From Methylobacterium sp. Leaf91 (GTDB taxonomy: Bacteria > Pseudomonadota > Alphaproteobacteria > Rhizobiales > Beijerinckiaceae), in assembly GCF_001422815.1 (NCBI RefSeq), contig NZ_LMMP01000009.1, positions 7,746-71,745 of the forward strand: a stretch of 64,000 nt of DNA, written 5' to 3'. Below the pieces are notes generated by a model. The model did no database searches. It was not told where the DNA came from and saw nothing but the letters and a program-made list of their open reading frames with translations. Numbering within the stretch: position 1 is the stretch's first letter; every line of letters starts with the position of its first letter. The position numbers were made by a program, and so were the translations under genes. Below are positions 17,542 through 26,158 of the stretch, piece after piece.

Positions 17542-18751
17542 CGCCCGGACCGACCAGCTGCCGCCCTGCCCGTCGCGGGGGGACTGGACGACCTGGGCGG
17601 TGATCGGCGGGCGCGGCTCGGGCAAGACCCGCACGGGGGCCGAATGGGTGCGGGCCCTGGCCACGGGCGACCCCGCCTTCTGCGCCCGGGCGGTGGGCCG
17701 CATCGCCCTCATCGGCGAGACCTATGCCGACGTGCGCGACGTGATGATCGAGGGGCCGTCCGGCCTGCTGGCGCTCTCCGGGGCGCGGCCGCATTGGGCG
17801 CCCTCGCGGCGGCGGCTCGAATGGGCCAACGGCGCGGTGGCGATGGCCTTCTCCGCCGAGGAGCCGGATTCCCTGCGCGGGCCGCAATTCGGCGCAGCCT
17901 GGTCCGACGAGATCGCCAAATGGCGCCGGCCGGACGCCACCTACGACATGATCCAGTTCGGCCTGCGCCTCGGCGACCGGCCCCGCAACCTCGTCACCAC
18001 CACGCCCCGGCCGATCCCGCTGATCCGGCGCATCCTTTCCGACCCGCTCACGGTGGTGAGCCGCTCGCGCACCGCCGACAACGCCGCCAACCTCGCGCCC
18101 TCCTTCCTCGACGCCGTGGTGGGGCGCTATGCCGGCACGCGGCTCGGGCGGCAGGAGCTCGACGGCGAGCTGATCGAGGACCGGCCCGACGCGCTCTGGA
18201 CGCGGGAGGGGATCGAGGCCGCGCGCCGGGACGGGATGCCGGAGCTTCGGCGGATCGTCGTGGCGGTGGACCCGCCCGCCTCCTCGAAGGCAGGGGCCGA
18301 TGCCTGCGGGATCGTCGCCGCCGGGCTCGGACCGGACGGGCATGCCTATGTGGTCGCCGACGCCACGTTGGGCCGGGCGAGCCCGCAGGCCTGGGCCGGC
18401 GCCGCCCTGGCGCTCTACCATCGCCTGGAGGCGGGCAGCCTCGTGGTCGAGGTCAACCAGGGCGGCGAGATGGCCATCGCGGTCATCGCCGAGGTCGACG
18501 CCTCGGTGCCGGTGATCCCGGTGCGGGCGACGCGCGGCAAGTATCTGCGGGCCGAGCCGGTCTCGGTGCTCTACGCGCAGGGCCGCGTCCACCATGTCGG
18601 CAGCCTGCCGGCGCTCGAGGACGAGCTCTGCGATTTCGGGCCGGGCGGCCTCTCCAGCGGCGCCTCGCCCGACCGCCTCGACGCCCTCGTCTGGGCGTTG
18701 ACCCACCTCATGCTGGGGCAGAGGGCCGAGCCGAGGATCCGGCGGGTGTGA
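17474..18751 (+). CDS. terL: GTA large terminase (gp2)
   Basis: DNA-packaging motor, 425 residues from ATG 17474. The ATPase domain has Walker A GGRGSGKTRTGAEW, a motif II area around AAWSDEIAKWRRPD and the coupling motif LVTTTPRPIPL. The nuclease domain carries the acidic residues in VVAVDPPAS, VEVNQGGEM and SPDRLDALVWAL. The start is placed inside the gp1 gene, as GFLASLPPHLIRALASDW is the usual beginning in the family; earlier in-frame ATGs at 17348 and 17453 are possible. It drives headful packaging into the particle. Confidence 0.93.
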   Translation: MPGFLASLPPHLIRALASDWLHNARTDQLPPCPSRGDWTTWAVIGGRGSGKTRTGAEWVRALATGDPAFCARAVGRIALIGETYADVRDVMIEGPSGLLALSGARPHWAPSRRRLEWANGAVAMAFSAEEPDSLRGPQFGAAWSDEIAKWRRPDATYDMIQFGLRLGDRPRNLVTTTPRPIPLIRRILSDPLTVVSRSRTADNAANLAPSFLDAVVGRYAGTRLGRQELDGELIEDRPDALWTREGIEAARRDGMPELRRIVVAVDPPASSKAGADACGIVAAGLGPDGHAYVVADATLGRASPQAWAGAALALYHRLEAGSLVVEVNQGGEMAIAVIAEVDASVPVIPVRATRGKYLRAEPVSVLYAQGRVHHVGSLPALEDELCDFGPGGLSSGASPDRLDALVWALTHLMLGQRAEPRIRRV

Positions 18752-18755
18752 GCGC

Positions 18756-19046
18756 GTTCTCCTCTCCCCGCCGGGCGGGGGAGACGGGGATGAGCGCCGG
18801 CCTTCGGGTCCAACAGCCTGAAGGCACGTCCCTATTCAAAAGAGGCTGGTCCCCCTCTCCCCGCCGGGCGGGGAGAGGACGTCGTCCTCCCCTTGCCGGG
18901 AGGCGACGTGAGCCCGCTAGGGCGAGGGTGAGGGGGTCTCTCCGGGTGTGGCTCCTTCGGACGCGCCCCCTCACCCTCGGCTGCCGCCTCGCCGCGTCGA
19001 CGACAAGGTCGTCGCGGCCCTCTCCCCGCATGCGGGGAGAGGGGAC
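18756..19046. repeat. REP-like palindrome cluster, type 2
   Basis: The 342-base gap between terminase and portal holds several linked palindromes. CTCTCCCCGCCGGGCGGGG occurs at about 18763 and again at 18855, GGGTGAGGGGG pairs with CCCCCTCACCC around 18926-18976, and CTCTCCCCGCATGCGGGGAGAG sits at about 19020-19041. No gene is seen here. The repeats would fold into strong RNA hairpins inside the particle operon and could tune read-through. Confidence 0.75.
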
Positions 19047-19093
19047 TGCACACAGGCCTTTCGGACCAGAACTGATCGAGTCAGGACATTCCC

Positions 19094-20254
19094 ATGCCGA
19101 ACCTTCTCGCCCGCCTGGCGCGGGCCGCCTTTCCCGTGGCCGAGACCAAGGCGGCGCCGGTTTCCGGCCTCGGCATCGCCTTCTACGGCGAGGGCCGGGC
19201 GGTGTGGACCGCGCGGGATTACGGGGCGCTGGCGCGCGAGGGGTTCCAGCGCAACGCCATCGTCCACCGGGCGGTGCGGCTGGTGGCGGAGGCCGCGGCC
19301 GCCCTGCCCCTGGTGCTGACGGACCGGGCGGGGCCGCATCCGCTCCTCGCCCTCCTCGCCCGGCCGAATGCCCGCGAGGGCGGATCGCGCCTGCTGGAGA
19401 CGCTCTATGGCTACCTCATGGTCTCGGGGAACGCGTATCTCGAAGCCTTGAGCCTCGATGGCACCCCGCGCGAACTCCACGCTCTCCGTCCCGACCGGAT
19501 GCGGGTGGTGCCGGGCCCCGATGGATGGCCCATCGCCTACGACCATACCGTCGGCGGGCGGGTGCTGCGGCACGACCAGACCCGCGAGGGCGTGCCGCCG
19601 ATCCTCCACCTCACCCTGTTCCACCCGGCCGACGACCATTACGGCCTATCGCCGATGGAGGCGGCGGCGGTGGCGCTCGACATCCACAACGCCGCCGGGG
19701 CCTGGAACAAGGCCCTCCTCGACAATGCCGCCCGGCCCTCCGGGGCGCTGGTCTACGCCACCTCCACCGGCGCGACGTTGAGCGACGCGCAATTCACCCG
19801 CCTCAAGGGCGAGCTGGAGGCGAATTACCAGGGCGCGGCCAATGCCGGCCGGCCGCTGCTGCTGGAGGGCGGCCTCGACTGGAAGCCGCTCTCGCTCTCG
19901 CCGAAGGACATGGATTTCGTGGAGGCGAAGGCCGCCGCCGCCCGCGAGATCGCCCTGGCCTTCGGCGTACCGCCCCTGCTGCTGGGCCTCGCGGGCGACA
20001 ACACCCACGCCAATTACGCCGAGGCCAACCGCGCCTTCTACCGGCAGACGGTGATCCCGCTGGCGCGCCGCACCGCAGAGAGCCTCGCCCAATGGCTGGA
20101 ACCCGCCTTCGGCCCCGCCCGCCTGGAGCCCGATCTCGACGCGATCGAGGCCCTGGCGCCGGAGCGGGAATCGCTCTGGCGCCGGGTCCAGGCGGCGGAC
20201 TTCCTCACCGAGGCGGAGAAACGCGAGGCCGTGGGCTACGGGACGGCGTTATAG
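19094..20254 (+). CDS. GTA portal protein (gp3), HK97 family
   Basis: 386 residues, the usual length of phage HK97-type portals, which form the dodecameric ring through which DNA enters the head. Characteristic segments are QRNAIVHRAVRLVAEAAA, LYGYLMVSGNAYLE, FHPADDHYGLSPMEAA and GVPPLLLGLAGDNTHANYAEA. It lies downstream of terL after the repeat cluster. The next gene on this strand in RcGTA would be the protease, but here three opposite-strand genes intervene. Confidence 0.95.
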   Translation: MPNLLARLARAAFPVAETKAAPVSGLGIAFYGEGRAVWTARDYGALAREGFQRNAIVHRAVRLVAEAAAALPLVLTDRAGPHPLLALLARPNAREGGSRLLETLYGYLMVSGNAYLEALSLDGTPRELHALRPDRMRVVPGPDGWPIAYDHTVGGRVLRHDQTREGVPPILHLTLFHPADDHYGLSPMEAAAVALDIHNAAGAWNKALLDNAARPSGALVYATSTGATLSDAQFTRLKGELEANYQGAANAGRPLLLEGGLDWKPLSLSPKDMDFVEAKAAAAREIALAFGVPPLLLGLAGDNTHANYAEANRAFYRQTVIPLARRTAESLAQWLEPAFGPARLEPDLDAIEALAPERESLWRRVQAADFLTEAEKREAVGYGTAL

Positions 20255-20259
20255 GTTCG

Positions 20260-20697
20260 TCAGTTCCAGGTGTGCAGCACCGTGCGCCAGTCCTTGCCCT
20301 CACGCTCCAGGACGTTGACCCAGTTGCCCTCGAACGTCTTCTTCGCGCCCCCCTCACCGGGGCCGGACATGGACCAGCGCCCGGTGACGAGGAGAACGTC
20401 CCCCTTCATCTGCGCCGAGTTGACCTTGATCGCGTGCTCCTCGAACCCCTTCGCCTTCAGCCCGGCGAAGAAGGCGCCGATCTTGTCGGCGCCGGACACC
20501 GCTGCGCCCTTCGGGATCACCATCGCATCGGTCGCGTAGAGGGCCTTGAGGCCGTCCATGTCGCCGGAATTGTAGGTCTTGTCCCAGCGGGCCGCCGCGG
20601 CCTGGGCATCGGCAGTGGGATCCGCGGCCGAGGCCGGGATCGGACCAAGCAGGCACAGCAGAACGGATGCGATGCATAGCTTAACGCTCAAGCTCAT
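20260..20697 (-). CDS. Secreted NTF2/SnoaL-like (DUF4440-type) protein
   Basis: 145 residues with a signal peptide (LCIASVLLCLLGPIPASA). The mature part has the NTF2-like pattern RWDKTYNSGDMDGLKALYA, then FFAGLKAKGFEEHAIKV, then TGRWSMSGPG and a C-terminal WRTVLHTWN. These cone-shaped folds bind small ligands or carry unknown enzymes in the periplasm. It is antisense to the particle genes and is not part of known GTAs, so it was probably inserted. Confidence 0.8.
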   Translation of the reverse strand: MSLSVKLCIASVLLCLLGPIPASAADPTADAQAAAARWDKTYNSGDMDGLKALYATDAMVIPKGAAVSGADKIGAFFAGLKAKGFEEHAIKVNSAQMKGDVLLVTGRWSMSGPGEGGAKKTFEGNWVNVLEREGKDWRTVLHTWN

Positions 20698-20862
20698 GAT
20701 GATCCCCCGTTTCCGATTCGCAGTCGATCGAAGTCGAATAATGTCACTGATCTGCGATCAGGAAAGCGAAATCTTGGTGTATCCGGGCGGATATTGCCAA
20801 CCCGGACCATCGTCTCGATCGGGGCGCGATCGTTCGGGTGTCACGTCGATCGGGCCGGTGGC

Positions 20863-21276
20863 TTAGCCGGAAGGTCCGGCCCGAACGATATCCGTGAGGG
20901 TGAAATCCTCGCCCTTGAACAGCAGGACCGCCTGATGGGCTCTCGCGCAGGCATAGGCGTGGCAATCGCCCATGTTGAGGGACGCCGGATGCCGGCCCTT
21001 GCCGAAGCGCTCATAGGCTTCGACGGCGAGTTCGAACTCACGCCCGGCAATCGGAACGAGGCGGATTTCCACCTCCTCGCAAGTCAGGCGAACCCGTTCG
21101 CGGGCCGCCTCGACCGTGAAGGCGTAGTTGCGCACGAGGCCCGCGATGGTTTCCCAGAGCGAGAGCGCCGAACACAGCCTGTCGGGATCGGTCTCCAGGA
21201 TATCCGCGAACGCGTCGGCTTCCGCCTCGCCGGCGATGATCGCGATCAGCGCGGAGGCATCGACGAAGAGCGTCAT
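20863..21276 (-). CDS. vapC: VapC-type PIN-domain toxin
   Basis: 137-residue endoribonuclease. The PIN acidic residues are visible: Asp6 in LFVDASALIAI, Glu in SLWETIAGLVRNY and the later Asp in NMGDCHAYACA, with the end motif LLFKGEDFTLTDI. VapC toxins cut specific RNAs such as initiator tRNA when not held by VapB. It overlaps vapB by ATGA and is transcribed with it. Antisense to the particle genes, between portal and protease. Confidence 0.92.
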   Translation of the reverse strand: MTLFVDASALIAIIAGEAEADAFADILETDPDRLCSALSLWETIAGLVRNYAFTVEAARERVRLTCEEVEIRLVPIAGREFELAVEAYERFGKGRHPASLNMGDCHAYACARAHQAVLLFKGEDFTLTDIVRAGPSG

Positions 21277-21515
21277 TCTCCGCTCAGGTCGTCGAAGAAG
21301 GCCTTGTCGGCGGCCTGCCCCGTGGGCTTCGGCAGCGGATGACGGGCCCTCAAGGCCGCGAGGCGTTCGCGTAGCGGCACCGGAGGGGTCAGGCGGCTCA
21401 GTTCGGCCGTGACGGCCCGGCGCACGGCCTCGGATTTGGTGACGCCGGACGCTTTCGCGAGCTTCACCACGAGGCCCGCCGTCTCGTCGTCCTTGATGTA
21501 GAGCGGCACACGCAC
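21273..21515 (-). CDS. vapB: VapB-type antitoxin (PSK/Rv0623 family)
   Basis: 80 residues from a GTG at 21515. The N-terminal ribbon-helix-helix reads VRVPLYIKDDETAGLVVKLA followed by SGVTKSEAVRRAVTAEL; the C-terminal part, ending KAFFDDLSGE, would wrap the VapC active site. An ATG at 21551 gives 12 more residues, but it would put coding sequence through a perfect palindrome that looks like the operator, so the GTG is preferred. It probably represses its own operon together with VapC. Confidence 0.85.
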   Translation of the reverse strand: MRVPLYIKDDETAGLVVKLAKASGVTKSEAVRRAVTAELSRLTPPVPLRERLAALRARHPLPKPTGQAADKAFFDDLSGE

Positions 21516-21519
21516 CTCC

Positions 21520-21549
21520 GGGATATCCTCGGCATGATGAGGATATCCC
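21520..21549. promoter_or_regulatory. vapBC operator palindrome
   Basis: GGGATATCCTC and GAGGATATCCC form perfect 11-bp arms around an 8-base spacer, immediately upstream of the vapB GTG. This is the expected place for VapB/VapBC autorepression. It also lies 40 bases upstream of the divergent particle protease gene, so binding might affect that region. Confidence 0.7.
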
Positions 21550-21589
21550 ACCGCCTCACCCCAGTCACCCCACCCTTCGGGAGCCCGCC

Positions 21590-22123
21590 ATGGACGGCCA
21601 TTTCACCGGCTATGCCAGCCTGTTCGGCGTGCCCGATCTCGGCAACGACGTCGTGTCCGCCGGCGCCTTCGCGGCGAGCCTCGGCGAGCGTGGGGCCGCG
21701 GGTGTGCGGATGCTGTTCCAGCACGATCCGGCCGAGCCGATCGGGCGGTGGCTCTCCCTGCGCGAGGATGCGCGCGGCCTGCGGGTGGAGGGGCTGATCA
21801 ACCTCGCCGTCCAGCGCGGGCGCGAGGTCGACGCGCTGATGCGCGAGGGCGGCCTCGACGGTCTGTCCATCGGCTTTCGCACCCTGCGTTCGAGCCCGCA
21901 GCGCGGCGGCCTGCGCCGCCTGCTCGCAATCGACCTCTGGGAGATTTCCCTCGTCACCTTCCCGCTCCTGCCCGGCGCCCGCGCCGCCGCGCCGGACGGG
22001 ACGGTGACGCCCCTCGCCCGCGAGTTGCGCGCCTTCGCGCACCGGCTCGCGCCGCGTGGCGCGCCGTCCCCCCGGACGGCCTCCGCCCCTTCCCCCTTCA
22101 CCCAGCAGACGAGGTTCGCATGA
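21590..22123 (+). CDS. GTA prohead protease (gp4), HK97 family
   Basis: 177 residues. Catalytic His45 lies in MLFQHDPAEPIGRW and Ser93 in GLSIGFRTL, matching the U35 prohead proteases. The start MDGHFTGYASLFGVPD is the usual N-terminus, and GGGAG lies upstream of the ATG. It trims the capsid delta domain during head maturation. Its stop overlaps the capsid start (ATGA). Confidence 0.94.
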   Translation: MDGHFTGYASLFGVPDLGNDVVSAGAFAASLGERGAAGVRMLFQHDPAEPIGRWLSLREDARGLRVEGLINLAVQRGREVDALMREGGLDGLSIGFRTLRSSPQRGGLRRLLAIDLWEISLVTFPLLPGARAAAPDGTVTPLARELRAFAHRLAPRGAPSPRTASAPSPFTQQTRFA

Positions 22124-23433
22124 GTGTTCACGTTTCGCCGAGCGCCCCGGAGACCAAGGCCGATCCGCATGGCTTTCTGGAAAACCACGCCCTTCTGGAA
22201 AACAAAGCGGCGCGCCCCGCCTCCGACGCCGAAATCGGCGCCGCCATGGACGAACTCTCCCGCGCCGTCGAGGCCTTCAAGGAGACCAATGACGGCCGGC
22301 TCGCCGAACTCGAGGGGCGCCGCTCGGGCGATGTCCTCACCGAGGAGAAGCTCGCCCGCATCGACGCGGCCCTCGACTCGGCGCGCACCCGCCTCGACCG
22401 CCTGACCCTGGACGGCCGCCGTCCGCCCCTGGGTGGTGATGGGCCGACCCGTCCGGACCCGGCTTCCGTGGAGCACAAGGCCGCCTTCGACCTCTATGTC
22501 CGGGCGGGCGAGAGCGGCGGGCTGAAGCGCCTGGAGGAGAAGGCGCTCTCGGCCGGCTCCGGCCCCGATGGCGGCTATCTCGTGCCGCAGGCCATCGAGC
22601 GGGACGTGCTGAAGCGGCTCGCCAACCTCTCGCCGATCCGGGCGCTCGCCACGGTGCGCACCATTTCGGGCGGGCTCTACAAGCGCGCCGTCTCCACCAC
22701 CGATGCGGTCTCGGGCTGGGTCGCCGAGACCGCGGCGCGGCCGCAGACCGACGCTCCGTCCCTCTCTGAACTGAGCTTCCCGGCCATGGAGCTCTACGCC
22801 ATGCCGGCGGCGACCCAGACGCTCCTCGACGACGCCATCGTCGATATCGACGCCTGGCTCGCCGACGAGGTGGAGACCGTCTTCGCCGAACAGGAAAGCG
22901 TCGCCTTCGTCACCGGCAACGGGGTCAGCCGCCCGCGCGGCTTCCTCAGCGTGGACAATGTCGAGAATTCCGCCTGGAGCCCAGGCAGGCTCGGCTTCGT
23001 CGCCACGGGCGCGGCGGGGGCCTTCCCCAGCGCCGACCCGTCCGACGTGCTGTTCGACCTCGTCTATGCCCTGCGGGCCGGCTACCGCCAGAACGCCAGC
23101 TTCGTGATGAACCGCAAGGTCCAGAGCACGATCCGCAAGATGAAGGATGCCGACGGCAACTACCTGTGGCAGCCGCCGGTCTCGGCCGACAGGATCGCGA
23201 CCCTCCTCGGCTTCCCCGTGGCCGAGGCCGAGGCAATGCCGGATGTGGCGGCCAACAGCCTGTCCATCGCTTTCGGCGACTTCAAGCGCGGCTATCTCGT
23301 GGTGGACCGCGCCGGCCTGCGCGTCCTGCGCGACCCCTACTCGGCCAAGCCCTACGTGCTGTTCTACACCACCAAGCGCGTCGGCGGCGGCGTGCAGGAT
23401 TTCGACGCGATCAAGCTGCTGAAATTCGCGTGA
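22120..23433 (+). CDS. GTA major capsid protein (gp5), HK97 fold
   Basis: 437 residues. A coiled-coil delta domain (about 30-110, rich in Glu/Arg) acts as internal scaffold and is removed by gp4. The HK97 body shows GSGPDGGYLVPQAIERDVL, SELSFPAMELYAMPAATQTL, GNGVSRPRGFLS and the C-terminal FGDFKRGYLVVDRAGLRVL. It starts in the ATGA overlap with the protease gene, so both should be made in a fixed ratio. Length and motifs match RcGTA gp5-type shells. Confidence 0.95.
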   Translation: MSVHVSPSAPETKADPHGFLENHALLENKAARPASDAEIGAAMDELSRAVEAFKETNDGRLAELEGRRSGDVLTEEKLARIDAALDSARTRLDRLTLDGRRPPLGGDGPTRPDPASVEHKAAFDLYVRAGESGGLKRLEEKALSAGSGPDGGYLVPQAIERDVLKRLANLSPIRALATVRTISGGLYKRAVSTTDAVSGWVAETAARPQTDAPSLSELSFPAMELYAMPAATQTLLDDAIVDIDAWLADEVETVFAEQESVAFVTGNGVSRPRGFLSVDNVENSAWSPGRLGFVATGAAGAFPSADPSDVLFDLVYALRAGYRQNASFVMNRKVQSTIRKMKDADGNYLWQPPVSADRIATLLGFPVAEAEAMPDVAANSLSIAFGDFKRGYLVVDRAGLRVLRDPYSAKPYVLFYTTKRVGGGVQDFDAIKLLKFA

Positions 23434-23550
23434 GGCAACGGGGCGGGTCGGCCGGTCACCGGGGGGCGGTCCGCCACGACATTCCGGCGATAGGAGGCTG
23501 ACGCTCGCCCCGCCGAGTCGCAACCGAGGCGGTGAGAGGGGGCGTGCTCC

Positions 23551-25383
23551 TCAGGTGGCCCCGGTGACGAGGGCGATCATCGCCTCGTCACCGGGTCTCG
23601 TCGGGCGAAGCTTGACGGGTTGCTGCCCATGGAACCGCCAAGCCCGTCCATCGCGGTTCTGCCGTCCGTCGAACGTGGCTTCCGTGGTGCGATATCCCGA
23701 AAGGGTCAGGACCACGCCATGATGTCCGTCCGGGCAGGGGATCGCCACGGTCCTCCCCGTATCCTCCTTCCACAGCGCCACGGATCTGGACCCGTCCTTG
23801 CGGCCGGTGCGGTTCGCACGTTCGATTAGAGCAAGGGAGGTGAAGGTGAGGACGGACGACCCAGGGTCGTCGGCCAGCACCGTAGCGTAGCGCGCGGGCC
23901 ATCTCTCCGGCACCTGCGGCCCATCCATGAGCAAGGCGAAGACGAGACTCGGGCCGATGGAACGCAGCACGGTATGACAGGGGTCGACCCGGGCCATATC
24001 CTCGCAGATCATCGTGGTGAACGTCGATGCTTCACGAAACACGTTCACGTGGATTTCCCGTTTGGGGACCATCGTCTTCTCCCACCACGTCACGCGAGGA
24101 TCGAGGGCGGCGGCCAGGGCATAGGTCGAGATCTGCGATTCATCGAGGCGCCAGCGATGGTGCTTCGAACGACTCGTCGTGATCGTGCGCGCAAGCCAAT
24201 CGGGATTGCTGGACTTGAACACGCTCGAGAGCGCGACGTTCGCGACCTCGCCCTTGCAGTTCATGCTCGATCCGGCGACCAGGAATTCGATCGACGGAAA
24301 ACGGGTGACGACGGCCTCGACGATCCTTTCGTAGATCGGCCAGTCGAGCGCGAGCTCCGGGAAAACCACGCCGTGGAGATGGCCGACATCCTCCATCGAC
24401 CGTTCGATGAGCTTGATCGTGAAGGCGATGAGAGCGTCGCGCCGGGTCATTCCCCGCGGCTGCCTGCGACCATTCAACCATTGCTGCTGAAGCTCGAACC
24501 ACCCCCAGGGCGTCGTATTCGTGACCCCCGAACGATCGGCGTCCTCGGGGGTCAGGCGAACGTGTCCCTTGAACCACTGGGCCGAGATCTGGAATGGGTA
24601 GGGGATCAAGAGCAGGTTGAGCGCGTCGTCGTCATCGGACCTCAGCGGTCCGGGCGGCCGTTGCCAGCACGCACGGACGATCCCGCGAGGCGGGAGCGTC
24701 GCGAGGTTGTGACTGAAGGTCCGGAGCGTGCAGCCCATCGGAGGTGTGCGCGATTTGGGTTGAACGCAGACCACGTCTGGATCGGCCTGCATGCAGACGG
24801 TCGAGTGCTGGGGAAAGTACGTGATGTGGGCTTGCGCCTTCTCCAGCAGGCTCTGGTAGATCCGTTCCTGCGAGCTGTACCAGGCATCGTAGACCCAGCT
24901 TGTCGCCGCGCTTCCGGAAGGGATGACCTCGCGGGTCGTTCCGTATCCGAGATCGGCACAGGCTTCGTCCGCGATGACGAGGAGACCGATGGCCGGAAGC
25001 CACCAGCGGGCGGGGGGCGCATGAGGGCGATGCTCGACGAAGACCGGGTCTCCGGCGTGTTTACCGATCTCGCTCCATAAGCGCGTCACCAGTTCCGGAA
25101 CGGCGGCATGGCCCATCCATGTCTGCCCGGACTTCACCCATTCGGCATGCTCGTCGAGGTCCATCAGCAGGGCCGACGCACTCCAATTCGCAGGTTCGTC
25201 TCGGGGCACGAGATAGTGGTAGGCGCCCGCCGTCTCCAGAAGATAGGCGGCGACGGCAAACAGATCCGCCGGGTAGTCCGGCACGGCAGGCCATCCCTCA
25301 TGTCCTTTGTCCGAAAAGAAGGAGCGCGTTCCGTTGGGGAAAATGCGCGCGACAATCGTGCCGACACTGAGCGAGGCTGACAT
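23551..25383 (-). CDS. Nitrilase-superfamily (carbon-nitrogen hydrolase-like) protein with large N-terminal extension
   Basis: 610 residues with no signal peptide. The C-terminal half shows a nitrilase Glu-Lys-Cys layout: Glu in GVVFPELALDW, Lys in TTSRSKHHRW and Cys in TTMICEDMARVDP. The first 300 residues are of unknown type, with several Trp-rich segments. Domains like this occur in defence proteins such as reverse-transcriptase-nitrilase fusions, but here there is no polymerase domain. It lies antisense between capsid and connector genes of the GTA, and its base composition is somewhat less G+C-rich than the particle genes. The reaction is unknown; amide or nitrile hydrolysis is the family norm. 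Confidence 0.72.
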   Translation of the reverse strand: MSASLSVGTIVARIFPNGTRSFFSDKGHEGWPAVPDYPADLFAVAAYLLETAGAYHYLVPRDEPANWSASALLMDLDEHAEWVKSGQTWMGHAAVPELVTRLWSEIGKHAGDPVFVEHRPHAPPARWWLPAIGLLVIADEACADLGYGTTREVIPSGSAATSWVYDAWYSSQERIYQSLLEKAQAHITYFPQHSTVCMQADPDVVCVQPKSRTPPMGCTLRTFSHNLATLPPRGIVRACWQRPPGPLRSDDDDALNLLLIPYPFQISAQWFKGHVRLTPEDADRSGVTNTTPWGWFELQQQWLNGRRQPRGMTRRDALIAFTIKLIERSMEDVGHLHGVVFPELALDWPIYERIVEAVVTRFPSIEFLVAGSSMNCKGEVANVALSSVFKSSNPDWLARTITTSRSKHHRWRLDESQISTYALAAALDPRVTWWEKTMVPKREIHVNVFREASTFTTMICEDMARVDPCHTVLRSIGPSLVFALLMDGPQVPERWPARYATVLADDPGSSVLTFTSLALIERANRTGRKDGSRSVALWKEDTGRTVAIPCPDGHHGVVLTLSGYRTTEATFDGRQNRDGRAWRFHGQQPVKLRPTRPGDEAMIALVTGAT

Positions 25384-25749
25384 CGTGGCGCACTTGCAAT
25401 TCGAAGGGAGACGCGTGAATGCTACCTATGCGTGTCATGGCAGCCTCCGCAAGCGCATCTCTCGAATCCTTTGAAGCGACGCGACATCCCGTGTGGCGCA
25501 TCGCCGGGGAGCGGCCCTGACATTCGCGTCGGATGCGAGTCACCAGAGGGCAAGATGTTGAGGAGAAGGAACTTTTCCTCTATCGCCACGAACCAAACGG
25601 CGCTATCGAAAGAATGATTTAACCGATTATTCGCTTATCTCATGCGAACCGTGGATGGTACGCCCGGTTGTGATTTCCAGATACCCATCGTCACCATTGC
25701 CAGGGACGCTCCGAGACGTTCAGCCCTGCAACCCAGCATGGAGCCGCAA
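25384..25749. other. Intergenic region flanking the nitrilase-like gene
   Basis: 366 bases, less G+C-rich than the surroundings. It must contain the leftward promoter of the nitrilase-like gene and perhaps a rightward one for the small gene at 25750. A weak hairpin AGGAA/TTCCT occurs near 25570. I see nothing else definable. Confidence 0.4.
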
Positions 25750-25971
25750 ATGTCAGCCGTAAGCCCGATCGCCTACCTGAAGGCGCAGCACGTCGCATCA
25801 CAGGAGGCCAGTGCGCGGCTCGTCGAGCACCTGACACGAGCGGGGATTCCTGCCGAGACCGCTCACCAAGTGGTGGCTCAGCACATCGCGGGATCAGCTG
25901 AGCGTCTGCACTCGGAGAACGAGTCCATCTTGGACGCCAATATCCATTGGACGCAGAACGGTCACAACTGA
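25750..25971 (+). CDS. Small hypothetical protein
   Basis: 73 residues from ATG 25750, which has GGAG 6 bases upstream; an in-frame ATG at 25738 lacks such a site. Helical and soluble (YLKAQHVASQEASARLVEHL, then IPAETAHQVVAQHIAGSAER). No family recognised. It diverges from the nitrilase-like gene and may have arrived with it. Moderate doubt that it is expressed. Confidence 0.5.
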   Translation: MSAVSPIAYLKAQHVASQEASARLVEHLTRAGIPAETAHQVVAQHIAGSAERLHSENESILDANIHWTQNGHN

Positions 25972-26158
25972 TCCAGAAGCCGGAGGGCTGCGGAGCGCCG
26001 AGGACAGACACTGCGCCCGGCGAGGCCACCTAGACCGGTGACGACCGAGGCCGTCCACAGTCAAAGCCCACCTCCGTTGAGCGCGTCCCAGAGGCTCGTT
26101 TCAAGGCATGACGCCGACGAACGAACGCCGATTCTGAAGAGAATCGACGCTCCGCCCC

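Noticed and set aside
17324..18706. 460-codon leftward open frame under terL
   Set aside because: Antisense shadow of the terminase, no motifs.
18756..19046. Remnant insertion sequence
   Set aside because: No transposase reading frame and no terminal inverted repeats enclosing one; the palindromes stand alone.
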